Counted from the stretch's first letter, positions 1 through 7,221 are shown. The stretch: DNA of 17,631 bases from an uncultured Eubacteriales bacterium (GCA_905201895.1 CAJKPX010000041.1:1-17631), one strand, 5' to 3'. A program made the numbers and translations. The notes: generated by a model not told the origin, from the sequence alone.

Positions 1-62
1 TAAATGAAAAATCTACAATAAACGAAGTATGAACCGTTGAAAAATGATCCATCACGACAGGT

Positions 63-401
63 TTACTCTTCATTCTTCCACCACTCCTTTAGTTCTTCGT
101 AATCATCAATTATCCGGCTTCCGTCTTTGGTTTGAACCATAACCTTTTCCATCTCAATGTCATAGTCTTTGCAATCTCGGGAAACTCCGAGGTTTACGTT
201 GATCTTGGTGCGAAGCATTGAGCCGACACCGTTTGGATCGATGCAGGTATGTAACTTATTGGCACAAATTGCAACCTGTCCTTTGGCTACAAGTTCTCTG
301 ATCTCTTCCTCGGTTCTGTATTCCTTGGCGGCGACCGCCTTCATTTCAGGAGTGATGATGCCTTGTCTTGCGGCATCCATTTGTGTGGTATAGTTTCTCA
401 T
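63..401 (-). CDS. thiC: Truncated ThiC-like protein (N-terminal ThiC region only)
   Basis: A 112-residue ORF at the distal end of the thi operon. Residues 1 to about 86 read like the start of phosphomethylpyrimidine synthase: YTTQMDAA near the N-terminus, then LVAKGQVAICANKLH, then LRTKINVNLGVSRDC and EMEKV. Full ThiC proteins of Clostridia run to about 430 residues. The radical-SAM barrel and the C-terminal CxxCx4C cluster motif are absent. The last 25 or so residues (TKDGSRIIDDYEELKEWW onward) do not look like ThiC. The start is ATG with AAAGGA ten bases upstream, 25 bp after thiD. It cannot make HMP-P by itself, so a full ThiC elsewhere or pyrimidine salvage would be needed. It may be a decayed gene fused to new sequence, or a retained small protein. 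The domain match is recognised from family memory. Confidence 0.6.
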   Translation of the reverse strand: MRNYTTQMDAARQGIITPEMKAVAAKEYRTEEEIRELVAKGQVAICANKLHTCIDPNGVGSMLRTKINVNLGVSRDCKDYDIEMEKVMVQTKDGSRIIDDYEELKEWWKNEE

Positions 402-426
402 TTAATTCGATTCCTTTCAAGCAGTA

Positions 427-1230
427 TTATTTCGCAAATTGGCTGTTCAGATCAAAAGCGTGATTCATAGGTCCTGAACCCTGTCCAAGGTCGAGCATCG
501 CGGCAAGTGCGCCCGAGATATAATCCTTTGCACTCCTGATAGAGGTTTCAAGGTCATATCCTTTAGCGAGGTTTGATGCTATTGCAGACGAAAGCGTACA
601 GCCCGTGCCGTGCGTGTTGGGATTGTTGATACGCTTACCGCTGAACCATTTGTAGTTGCCGTTTGCATACAGAAGATCGTTTGCATCACTTACGCTATGA
701 CCGCCCTTTAGAAGCACAGCGCATTCGTAGGTATCGCCTATCATCTTCGCCACACGTTCCATATCCTCCTTCGTGTGAACGGTCTGTTCTGATAAAACTT
801 CTGCTTCGGGGATATTGGGTGTCACAAGAGTAGCGAGAGGAAGAAGCTCTCTTGTCAGTACCGATACCGCATCGGTTTTCATCAATTCAGAACCGCTTGT
901 GGCGACCATCACGGGATCGACTACAATGTTCTCCGCTTTGTAATAGGTAAGTCGGTCGGCAATTATCTTGATAAGCTCTGCCGAGCTGACCATTCCTATT
1001 TTTACGGCATCGGGACGAATATCCTCGAATACCGCATCGATCTGATCTCTCAAAAATTCGGGAGTTGCCTCCTGAATGGATCGGACGCCGGTTGTGTTCT
1101 GTGCCGTCAGCGCTGTGATCGCACTCATGGCAAAAACCCCATTCATCGTCATTGTTTTCAAATCTGCTTGAATACCGGCGCCTCCACTGCAGTCGCTTCC
1201 TGCAATGGTCAATGCTGTTTTCATTTTCAT
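427..1230 (-). CDS. thiD: Hydroxymethylpyrimidine/phosphomethylpyrimidine kinase ThiD
   Basis: A 267-residue cytoplasmic ribokinase-fold kinase that phosphorylates HMP and HMP-P to HMP-PP, the pyrimidine half of thiamin. Visible family motifs are AGSDCSGGAGIQADLKT near the N-terminus (substrate binding), DPVMVATSGSEL in the middle, LLKGGH, and the anion-hole and catalytic-base motif NTHGTGCTLSSAIASNLAKG near the C-terminus. The length is normal for ThiD. ATG at 1230 is favoured because AAAGGAG lies six bases upstream; a second Met two codons later is less well spaced. The gene follows the HAD phosphatase after a 74-bp gap, the largest inside this operon. That gap holds a small hairpin at 1261-1276. 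Confidence 0.95.
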   Translation of the reverse strand: MKMKTALTIAGSDCSGGAGIQADLKTMTMNGVFAMSAITALTAQNTTGVRSIQEATPEFLRDQIDAVFEDIRPDAVKIGMVSSAELIKIIADRLTYYKAENIVVDPVMVATSGSELMKTDAVSVLTRELLPLATLVTPNIPEAEVLSEQTVHTKEDMERVAKMIGDTYECAVLLKGGHSVSDANDLLYANGNYKWFSGKRINNPNTHGTGCTLSSAIASNLAKGYDLETSIRSAKDYISGALAAMLDLGQGSGPMNHAFDLNSQFAK

Positions 1231-1260
1231 AGAATACTCCTTTCGTTTTTCAGCATCGTT

Positions 1261-1276
1261 TTATGTAGCGACATAA
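1261..1276. repeat. Small perfect inverted repeat between HAD gene and thiD
   Basis: TTATGT and ACATAA flank a four-base AGCG loop, giving a six-bp AT-rich stem in the only sizeable gap inside the thi operon. There is no T-tract after it, so it is not a terminator. It could be an mRNA processing or stability element, or chance. Confidence 0.3.
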
Positions 1277-1304
1277 GGTGGTGCCCCCAATCTGCCGCTG
1301 TGTT

Positions 1305-1940
1305 TTATATTTTTACTGTTTCGTAATTGGTAATATAATAATCACTGTTTTCTTTCATTTCTGTCTGCCTTAGCTCGTGCTTGTCATAGACCGCCGCGAC
1401 GGGAAAACCGTCGTTCTTAGCTGTCATCAGAGCATGGAGCATGTCCTCAAATACGAGGGTTTCGTGCTTTTCCGTTCCAAGATAAGCAAGAGCCGTGCGA
1501 TAGATCTTGGGATCATTTTTCCCACAGCCAACCTCGGCGGTAGTTATGATCTCGCCAAAGTATTGTCTGACCTTCAGGCGAGTCAAGGCGGCTTCTACGA
1601 GATACTTGTCCGTCACCGTGGCAATACACATCCTTACGCCAGCCTTTGACAGCCCTGCAAGGAATTCGGCAACACCCTTTTTGAGTGGAACTGTGGTTTT
1701 ATATAAGTCCTCGATCATTCGGTTTACACTGTCCACGATTTCCGCGACAGATAAGGTCACGCCGTAATGGGTACGATAGTATTCGGCGGATTCCTCTAAT
1801 GTAAAGGTCTTGAAGGTTTCGGCTAAATTTTCCCTCGGCTCGATGTCAAGGGAATGGAGATAAACCTCTCCGATGGTATCCCATATGAACATCGAATCAA
1901 GTAGCGTTCCGTCAAGGTCAAATATTGCGCCCTTTATCAT
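1305..1940 (-). CDS. HAD-family phosphatase in the thiamin operon
   Basis: A 211-residue haloacid-dehalogenase hydrolase. Motif I is FDLDGTLLDS (nucleophile Asp8, acid/base Asp10), motif II is in CIATVTDK, motif III is the Lys of KNDPKIY, and motif IV is the ED of LVFEDMLHA. The helical stretch between motifs I and II fits a C1-cap phosphoglycolate-phosphatase-like enzyme. Its ATG overlaps the thiE stop as ATGA, so the two are translationally coupled. Position between thiE and thiD suggests a thiamin role. The best guess is a thiamin-phosphate phosphatase feeding a thiamin pyrophosphokinase, since no thiL is present in this window. Substrate cannot be read from sequence; a pyrimidine or thiazole phosphate phosphatase is also possible. 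Confidence 0.85.
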   Translation of the reverse strand: MIKGAIFDLDGTLLDSMFIWDTIGEVYLHSLDIEPRENLAETFKTFTLEESAEYYRTHYGVTLSVAEIVDSVNRMIEDLYKTTVPLKKGVAEFLAGLSKAGVRMCIATVTDKYLVEAALTRLKVRQYFGEIITTAEVGCGKNDPKIYRTALAYLGTEKHETLVFEDMLHALMTAKNDGFPVAAVYDKHELRQTEMKENSDYYITNYETVKI

Positions 1941-2572
1941 ATGATTCCAAGTTCCTTTGCTCTTGCCTTAAGCTCTATTGTTGCGGTTTGGGGGCTTTCG
2001 GCTTTCATAATAGCGGAAACGACACAAATGCCTGCGATGGGAATGCCTGCGAGAACGTCGATATTGTTTTTGTTGAGTCCACCGATGGCATTGACAGGAA
2101 TCGGAACGGCTTTACAAATGTCAGCCAAGGTTTCGGTTGAGGTGAGAACGGTTTTTACCTTGGTTGTTGTCGGGTAGATCGCGCCAACTCCGAGATAGTC
2201 AGCACCGCCCTCGTATGCTTCAAGCGCCCAAGGAACGGTCTTTGCGGTCGCTCCGATGATAAAGCCATCACCGAGGATTCTGCGTGCAGTCGCAATAGGC
2301 ATATCCTCTTTTCCGAGATGGACGCCCTCTGCTCCTACGGCAAGAGCCACATCCACACGGTCATCAATGATCAGCGGAACGTTGTATTTCTTCGTCAGCT
2401 CGTGAACCTTTTCGGCAAGCTCGATGTACTCCATGGTGGATTTGTTCTTCTCACGAAGCTGGAGGATGGTCGCGCCGCCTTCGAGTGCTTCTTCTACACG
2501 GCGTAGAAATTCTGCTTCTTCAAATCCCGTGGAATCGGTAATAAAATATAGTTTCGTATCAAAGTTTTTCAT
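1937..2572 (-). CDS. thiE: Thiamin-phosphate synthase ThiE
   Basis: A 211-residue TIM-barrel enzyme that joins HMP-PP and thiazole phosphate to give thiamin phosphate. Family motifs seen in order: ILQLREKN for pyrophosphate binding, IIDDRVDVALAVGAEGVHLG in the middle, then GADYLGVGAIYPTTTK (the phosphate loop) and VNAIGGLN near the C-terminus. Length is typical. The start is ATG at 2572 with AAGGAG five bases upstream. That SD lies on the TAA stop of thiH, so the two genes are tightly coupled. Its own stop overlaps the start of the HAD phosphatase. Cytoplasmic. Confidence 0.95.
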   Translation of the reverse strand: MKNFDTKLYFITDSTGFEEAEFLRRVEEALEGGATILQLREKNKSTMEYIELAEKVHELTKKYNVPLIIDDRVDVALAVGAEGVHLGKEDMPIATARRILGDGFIIGATAKTVPWALEAYEGGADYLGVGAIYPTTTKVKTVLTSTETLADICKAVPIPVNAIGGLNKNNIDVLAGIPIAGICVVSAIMKAESPQTATIELKARAKELGII

Positions 2573-2581
2573 ATTCGCTCC

Positions 2582-3835
2582 TTATACGTACAGATAATCG
2601 TTCAGCACGGGCTGAAGTCCTTCGCCCTCGATATCCTTATACATCTTGTCGAGGCTACGGTTATCGTCAATTTCAAACTGCTCGTCGCCCTGAACCTCGT
2701 CGCTCTCCTTACCGCTGTATTTGCTTTCGTGATCTCCGATACCCGTAGACACACCTGCCGATACCTTGGTGGCGGCAATCTTTACGATGCCGTTTCTAAA
2801 CTCCGCGCTCTCACGGGAGGATACGGTGATTCCAACGAACGGAAGGAAAATTCTATAAGCACAGATGATCTGACAGAGTTGCTTTTCGTGAACGTCGAGA
2901 GGATTGATCTTGTCATTGTTGATGATAGGACGAAGTCTTGGGCAAGACAGCGACATCTCTGCGTGAGGATACTTTCTCTGCAAATAGTAGACGTGCAATG
3001 CGCTTGCAAGAGCATCCTTGCGAAAATCCGAGAGACCGAGCAAAGCCGAGAACGCCACACCGCGCATACCACCTCGCAAGGCTCTTTCCTGTGCATCAAA
3101 ACGGTACGGCCACACACGCTTGTGTCCGAGCAAATGAAGCTGTTCGTATTTGTCAGTGTCATAGGTTTCTTGGAATACGGTAACATAGTCTGCGCCGCAT
3201 TCGTGGAGATATTTATACTCATCGGTGTTGACGGGATAGATCTCAAGTCCGACCATACGGAAATACTTTCTCGCCAGCTTGCAGGCTTCGCCGATGTATT
3301 CCACGTTGCTCTGCGCTCGGCTCTCGCCAGTCAGAATCAGAATTTCTTCCATTCCGCTGTCGGCAATGACCTTCATTTCCTTTTCGATCTGCTCCATAGA
3401 GAGCTTCATACGGTTGATGTGGTTATAGCAGTTAAATCCGCAGTACACGCAGTAGTTCTCGCAGTAATTTGCTATGTAAAGTGGCGTAAACAGATAGACG
3501 GTATTCCCGAAATGCTTACTTGTTTCCAGTCTTGCTCGCTCTGCCATCTGTTCAAGGAACGGCTCTGCCGCAGGTGACAGAAGTGCCTTGAAGTCTTCAA
3601 TAGAACAAGTAGGATGCTCTAAGGCTGCACGAACATCTCTTGCCGTATATTTGCTGTAATCATAGGACTTCATCTGCGCCATCACTTGCGAACGCACATC
3701 CGACTCAATGATCTCCATACCGGGCAGATATTCCATGTGGTTCTTACGGCTCGTGGGATCGTTTTCGATGCGGTGCTTTTTCGCAAGTGCTTCGGGCGAC
3801 AGATGCTCCGAATCTACAAAGAATTGGTTTTCCAT
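2582..3835 (-). CDS. thiH: 2-iminoacetate synthase ThiH (radical SAM)
   Basis: A 417-residue radical SAM tyrosine lyase that cleaves tyrosine to dehydroglycine (2-iminoacetate) for ThiG, the anaerobic alternative to ThiO. The CX3CX2C cluster motif is CENYCVYC at about residues 125-132, within the ThiH-typical context FGNTVYLFTPLYIANYCENY. LLSPAA and LTGESR are also typical. The reading frame extends to an in-frame GTG at 3853, but AAGGAG lies six bases before ATG 3835 and is itself inside the upstream extension. ATG 3835 is therefore the start. It begins 10 bp after thiG, whose TAA stop the SD overlaps. Length agrees with family members. Confidence 0.95.
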   Translation of the reverse strand: MENQFFVDSEHLSPEALAKKHRIENDPTSRKNHMEYLPGMEIIESDVRSQVMAQMKSYDYSKYTARDVRAALEHPTCSIEDFKALLSPAAEPFLEQMAERARLETSKHFGNTVYLFTPLYIANYCENYCVYCGFNCYNHINRMKLSMEQIEKEMKVIADSGMEEILILTGESRAQSNVEYIGEACKLARKYFRMVGLEIYPVNTDEYKYLHECGADYVTVFQETYDTDKYEQLHLLGHKRVWPYRFDAQERALRGGMRGVAFSALLGLSDFRKDALASALHVYYLQRKYPHAEMSLSCPRLRPIINNDKINPLDVHEKQLCQIICAYRIFLPFVGITVSSRESAEFRNGIVKIAATKVSAGVSTGIGDHESKYSGKESDEVQGDEQFEIDDNRSLDKMYKDIEGEGLQPVLNDYLYV

Positions 3836-3845
3836 AGTGTTCTCC

Positions 3846-4616
3846 TTAATCACGCAAGAAGCCTGTTAAGGGATCGGATGCAGATGCGCCACGGGTCAGC
3901 ACTCTGCCAAGTCCCGAAAGGTATGCCTTACGACCTGCTTCGATTGCCTGCTTGAATGCCGATGCCATCATGGGAAGGTCGCCAGCGGTTGCAAGTGCGG
4001 TGTTAGCCATAATTGCCGCCGCACCCATCTCCATTGCTTCACAAGCCTGCGAAGGTCTGCCGATACCTGCATCCACGATAATGGGCAGGTCGATCTCGTC
4101 AATGAGGATCTGAATGAACTCTTTTGTTGCAAGTCCTTTGTTTGAGCCGATGGGTGAAGCCAAGGGCATCACGCTTGCCGCGCCTGCGTTTACGAGGTCA
4201 CGGGCGGTGTTCAGATCGGGGTACATATACGGCATGACCACAAATCCCTCGTTTGCGAGTATCTCGGTTGCCTTAATGGTTTCCACGTTGTCGGGAAGGA
4301 GATATTTGGAGTCGCGCATGATCTCGATCTTGACGAAATTACCGCATCCAAGCTCACGGGCAAGGCGAGCAATGCGGACAGCTTCTTCTGCGTTTCTCGC
4401 ACCGGAGGTGTTGGGAAGGAGCGTAATTCCTTCGGGTATGTAGTCAAGGATGTTTTCATGTTCCTTGGTGTTGGCACGGCGGACTGCCAAGGTGATGATC
4501 TCCGCGCCTGCATCCTTAACTGCCGCCTCGATGAGCTTCATCGAATATTTTCCCGAGCCGAGAATGAAACGGGAACTGAATTCGTGACCGCCGATGATAA
4601 GTTTGTCGTTGTTCAT
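3846..4616 (-). CDS. thiG: Thiazole synthase ThiG
   Basis: A 256-residue TIM-barrel enzyme that condenses DXP, 2-iminoacetate and ThiS thiocarboxylate into the thiazole phosphate. The Schiff-base lysine is Lys96 in NFVKIEIM, the expected position. Phosphate-binding and C-terminal signatures are PLASPIGSNKGL, PIIVDAGIGRPSQACEAM, and GAAAIMANTALATAGDLPMM. The N-terminal FILGSGKY is also typical. Start ATG 4616 has GAGGA upstream. It lies 18 bp after thiF and is followed closely by thiH, its partner that supplies 2-iminoacetate. Confidence 0.96.
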   Translation of the reverse strand: MNNDKLIIGGHEFSSRFILGSGKYSMKLIEAAVKDAGAEIITLAVRRANTKEHENILDYIPEGITLLPNTSGARNAEEAVRIARLARELGCGNFVKIEIMRDSKYLLPDNVETIKATEILANEGFVVMPYMYPDLNTARDLVNAGAASVMPLASPIGSNKGLATKEFIQILIDEIDLPIIVDAGIGRPSQACEAMEMGAAAIMANTALATAGDLPMMASAFKQAIEAGRKAYLSGLGRVLTRGASASDPLTGFLRD

Positions 4617-4634
4617 TGTATTTTCCTCTTTTCT

Positions 4635-5270
4635 TTATACTTCAAATTGTTTTGCTAAAATACGAAGCACCGTATGTGCTTGATGCGCCGCACAAAGCGC
4701 GACACGGGGAGCCACAAGACCGATATTGTCCGATACCTCACTCATTTCGTCCCCACAAAGATAAAATCTGCTCGTAATTCTTCTTGTCTTGATGCTATTG
4801 GTCACGCCCATACCCGCCATACCAGAAGCGGCAACAAGGTATTTGTCGGGTAGCTCGGAAAGTACGGTGTTCGTAAGCATTGCTTTACATTCCGCATCGT
4901 CAAAAGCTTCGCAGATGATATCGGCATCTTTCAGAAGCGTTACAACATTTTCTTCCGTTATTCGCTCTGTATGCGTTTCAAACTTTATGTACGGAGCGAT
5001 CTCACGCAGGTTATCCGCAAGAGCATCGGTCTTATACCTACCGATCTGATCTGCCTTATATTGCTGACGGTGGAGATTGGTGATGTCCACACGGTCAAAG
5101 TCAATCAGGATCAGCTTGCCGATTCCGGTACGGGCGAGGTGAATGGCGATATTCGATCCAAGACCGCCAAGACCGCACACGGCAACCGTAGCCGATGAGA
5201 ACACCTGATGCAATTCTTTGCCGTGGCGTTCCTCTAAAGCATTGTTCCATTCTTCTTTCGTTGGAATCAC
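4635..5270 (-). CDS. thiF: ThiS adenylyltransferase ThiF (short clostridial type)
   Basis: A 211-residue E1-like enzyme that adenylates the C-terminal Gly of ThiS before sulfur transfer. The ATP-binding loop is GLGGLGSN at residues 33-40, followed by LIDFDRVDITNLHRQQY, the E1/MoeB/ThiF signature, and later DIICEAFDDAE. It is shorter than E. coli ThiF (about 250) and lacks two clear CxxC zinc pairs, as in many clostridial ThiF proteins. The start codon is GTG 5270, immediately after the thiS TGA. Its SD, GGAGGT, is made of the codons for the ThiS C-terminal glycines, six bases before GTG, which argues strongly for this start. Confidence 0.93.
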   Translation of the reverse strand: MIPTKEEWNNALEERHGKELHQVFSSATVAVCGLGGLGSNIAIHLARTGIGKLILIDFDRVDITNLHRQQYKADQIGRYKTDALADNLREIAPYIKFETHTERITEENVVTLLKDADIICEAFDDAECKAMLTNTVLSELPDKYLVAASGMAGMGVTNSIKTRRITSRFYLCGDEMSEVSDNIGLVAPRVALCAAHQAHTVLRILAKQFEV

Positions 5271-5465
5271 TCAGCCACCTCCCACAAAGCTGACGATCTC
5301 AATGCTGTCGCCGTCCTTTAGAACAGTTTCCGCATAGGTAGCCTTGGGAACAATGTCGCCATTCAGCTCTGTTGCGATTCGCTTCATATCATAGTTCGTT
5401 GTCGCAAGATACTCCGCAAGCGTTTTACCGGCAATATCAAGCTCTGTTCCGTTTACCTTTACCAT
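5271..5465 (-). CDS. thiS: Sulfur carrier protein ThiS
   Basis: A 64-residue ubiquitin-like sulfur carrier. The N-terminus MVKVNGTELDIAGKTLAEYL and C-terminal DGDSIEIVSFVGGG are typical; the C-terminal Gly is adenylated by ThiF and converted to a thiocarboxylate. The tail has three glycines where two are usual. The frame extends upstream to a TTG at 5480, but GGAGG lies six bases before ATG 5465 within that extension, so ATG is chosen. It is the first gene of the operon, 26 bp after the T-tract of the riboswitch-controlled terminator. Confidence 0.93.
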   Translation of the reverse strand: MVKVNGTELDIAGKTLAEYLATTNYDMKRIATELNGDIVPKATYAETVLKDGDSIEIVSFVGGG

Positions 5466-5491
5466 TTCACACCTCCACAAAAAATTGCAAC

Positions 5492-5520
5492 AAAAAAGGA
5501 GCTACCGATTCGGTAACTCC
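5492..5520 (-). terminator. Intrinsic terminator of the TPP riboswitch
   Basis: On the minus strand a 10-bp stem (GGAGTTACCG with CGGTAGCTCC, one G-T pair) closes over an AAT loop and runs into TTTTTT. It lies about 30 nt after the TPP aptamer and before thiS, so it is the expression platform for transcription attenuation: TPP bound means termination. Confidence 0.92.
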
Positions 5521-5547
5521 AAAAATTCCTTTGTTCCTCCCAATATC

Positions 5548-5640
5548 CTCGTATCAGGCATCCCTACGTTGGCATTATCCAAATCAGGTTCTCGGTCGAA
5601 GGTCACACCTTCCTCTCAGCCTGTATACAAGCTCCCGTTT
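5548..5640 (-). promoter_or_regulatory. TPP riboswitch (THI element)
   Basis: On the minus strand the conserved thi-box elements appear in order: ACGGGAGC at the 5' side, CTGAGA at 5614-5619 (pyrimidine-sensing T-loop), GAACCTGATTTGGATAATGCC around 5569-5589 (pyrophosphate-sensing arm), then CGTAGGGA. A short P3-type hairpin (GAAGGTGTGACCTTC) sits between the two halves. It lies between the thi promoter and the terminator and governs all eight downstream genes by thiamin pyrophosphate. The aptamer outer bounds are approximate. Confidence 0.95.
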
Positions 5641-5657
5641 TGTTCAGTTGTGAGTAC

Positions 5658-5686
5658 ATTATACACCTTTTTGGAAAAAAATGCAA
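5658..5686 (-). promoter_or_regulatory. Sigma-A promoter of the thi operon
   Basis: Reading the minus strand, TTGCAT (5681-5686) is followed by 17 bases and TATAAT (5658-5663). Transcription would start near 5651, just ahead of the TPP aptamer. Its position and exact spacing support it. Confidence 0.85.
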
Positions 5687-5715
5687 TAGGTTTCTGTAAA
5701 AAAATATTCTGTACA

Positions 5716-5724
5716 TGTTATAAT
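5716..5724 (+). promoter_or_regulatory. Extended -10 promoter for the transposase
   Basis: TGTTATAAT forms an extended -10 (TG, one base, TATAAT). No good -35 lies 17 bases upstream. It is placed 70 bases before the transposase ATG and points at it. Confidence 0.45.
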
Positions 5725-5793
5725 AGTTAAGCTTTGCAAATTGCAATAGCAAGTTGCGGCTTTAACATTATAGAAAGATATGGAGGAATCTCT

Positions 5794-6930
5794 ATGAAGA
5801 AGAATTACACAACAGAAGAAAAACAAATCGTTGTTCAAGCGTATCTTAACGGAAAATCAGCCACCATCCTCTCTCGGGAATATAGTGTCCCACGTAGTAC
5901 AGTTTATTACTGGGTCAAACAGCATCGCCAAGCAATTGCCGAAAAAGAAAACAGTTCAGTTTCTTTACAGGATTATCGTGCTTTGCAACGAAAAACCGAA
6001 AAAATTCAAATCGAACTGGAAATTCTACAATCTGTAAGTTGTACTCCACATTCACCTTTATCAGAAAAAATGCGCGAGATCAAGAAAATTGCCGATAAAT
6101 ATCCAGCTAAATATATCTGTGAGACCTTGAAGGTATCCAAAGCTACCTTTTACGATCACATTGTACGTAATAAGGGAGAGAATAATTATTATACACAACA
6201 CCGCGCGGAAATCAAGCAAGCGATATTGGAAGCCTATCATGATCACCGGCAAAATTTTGGTGCGAAAACACTTAATTCTATTTTAAAACAAAGAGGCTAT
6301 CGAACATCAAAAGAAATGGTCTCAGAACTGATGGCAGAATTGGGGCTACAAAGCATTAGGCGAAACTCTAAAGAGTGGTACGACCAAGAAAAGCGCGAAC
6401 TTCGAAAAAAGGAAAATTTGGTCAAGAGAGAGTTTAATCCTCAAGCCCCAAATGAAGTATGGGTGGGGGATGTCACGTTTTTTAGATTCAACCATCGGAA
6501 TTACAGCATCTGCACGGTTATGGATTTATATTCCAGAAAAATTGTTGGATTCAAAATTTCTTCTACGCCTAATACGCGCCTAATCAAATCAACATTTGAA
6601 CAAGCTTATTTAGCAAGGCATCCTAAATCGGGCTTGATCTTCCATAGTGATCAAGGAACTGCGTATACATCAAATACATTTCGAAAACATCTATTGTCAT
6701 TGGGTGTCAAACAGTCTTTTTCGCAAAAGGGAACGCCGTATGACAATTCACCTCAAGAAAGTTTCTATTCTACTCTAAAAAAAGAAGAACTGTATCGCAG
6801 AGAATACAGTTCTGAAAAGAATTTTAAGGAATCGATTGGAAAATATATCGATTATTACAATAACGAACGACCTCACTCGCGTCTAAAATACAGAAGTCCG
6901 TCTCAGTATGAGGAGGAAATGTCTAAATAA
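5794..6930 (+). CDS. IS3-family transposase, single-ORF OrfAB
   Basis: A 378-residue transposase. Residues about 1-50 are a helix-turn-helix (AYLNGKSATILSREYSVPRS then TVYYWVKQ), about 60-80 a leucine-zipper-like helix, and about 215-378 an rve integrase core. Catalytic residues are Asp226 (VWVGDVTFF), Asp286 (FHSDQGTAY) and Glu322 (NSPQESFYSTLKKEEL), spaced DD(35)E as in IS3. The ending YYNNERPHSRLKYRSP is also family-typical. Most IS3 members split this into OrfA and OrfB joined by a -1 frameshift; here both are in one frame. The frame opens earlier at 5734, but GGAGG at 5782-5786 fixes ATG 5794. All catalytic residues are intact, so it may be active. Confidence 0.93.
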   Translation: MKKNYTTEEKQIVVQAYLNGKSATILSREYSVPRSTVYYWVKQHRQAIAEKENSSVSLQDYRALQRKTEKIQIELEILQSVSCTPHSPLSEKMREIKKIADKYPAKYICETLKVSKATFYDHIVRNKGENNYYTQHRAEIKQAILEAYHDHRQNFGAKTLNSILKQRGYRTSKEMVSELMAELGLQSIRRNSKEWYDQEKRELRKKENLVKREFNPQAPNEVWVGDVTFFRFNHRNYSICTVMDLYSRKIVGFKISSTPNTRLIKSTFEQAYLARHPKSGLIFHSDQGTAYTSNTFRKHLLSLGVKQSFSQKGTPYDNSPQESFYSTLKKEELYRREYSSEKNFKESIGKYIDYYNNERPHSRLKYRSPSQYEEEMSK

Positions 6931-7055
6931 TATTGGACACTTAGGTTTGATTTTGTAAGGCTTTCCGAGTTTTTTGCTTTGTTTTTTGCGGATCTTCAAA
7001 TTGTGTCCAAATGAAGATACAGGATAATTAGCCGAAAATCCTTGAAAAACAAGGC

Positions 7056-7114
7056 AAAAAATAGAAATAGTAGTAGATGTCCAAACCATACGGTTCGAAA
7101 GTCTACTACTATTT
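7056..7114 (-). terminator. Terminator of tRNA-Trp
   Basis: Directly 3' of the tRNA on the minus strand, AAATAGTAGTAGA and its perfect complement TCTACTACTATTT form a 13-bp stem around a 24-base loop that holds a nested hairpin (CGAACC with GGTTTG). It is followed by CTATTTTTT. A second short hairpin (CCTTG, T5, CAAGG) lies just beyond at 7040-7054. Confidence 0.75.
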
Positions 7115-7118
7115 CAGA

Positions 7119-7194
7119 TGGCAGGGGCAGGAGGATTCGAACCCGCGACCCACGGTTTTGGAGACCGGTACTCTACCAGCTGAGCTATACCCCT
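7119..7194 (-). tRNA. tRNA-Trp (anticodon CCA)
   Basis: The minus strand gives a 76-nt cloverleaf: acceptor AGGGGTA pairing with TGCCCCT, D-stem GCTC/GAGT, anticodon loop CTCCAAA with anticodon CCA, T-loop TTCGAAT, discriminator G and an encoded CCA. Two non-pairs stand out: C opposite T at the top of the anticodon stem (27:43) and C opposite C in the T-stem (50:64). The rest folds normally and matches bacterial tRNA-Trp. It has its own promoter and terminator. Confidence 0.93.
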
Positions 7195-7221
7195 GTGTGC
7201 ATTTTTACTGCAACGCCATAC

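Larger units (their letters stand above)
5672..7010 (+). mobile_element. IS3-family insertion sequence (ends uncertain)
   Basis: The body is defined by the IS3-type DDE transposase at 5794-6930, AT-rich compared with flanking genes. A candidate right end is GTGTCCAA at 7003-7010, whose inverse TTGGACAC also occurs just after the transposase stop at 6933-6940. The best left-end candidate is TTGGAAAAAA at 5671, only a loose match to the inverse of the right end. No target duplication is visible, so these limits are estimates. If the left estimate is right, the -35 box of the thi promoter lies inside the element. Confidence 0.55.

Noticed and set aside
1..62. A continuation of ThiC or a terminator after the thiC fragment
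   Set aside because: No ThiC residues appear in any frame here. The only palindrome (TGATGGATCA then TTTTT on the minus strand) has too short a loop for a hairpin.
2729..3577. A 282-codon plus-strand frame opposite thiH
   Set aside because: It lies wholly inside the well-supported thiH gene on the other strand and has no motif.
7065..7114. Inverted repeat taken as an IS end or CRISPR-like unit
   Set aside because: It directly follows the tRNA-Trp CCA end and leads into a T-run, so a tRNA terminator explains it; there is no periodic repeat.
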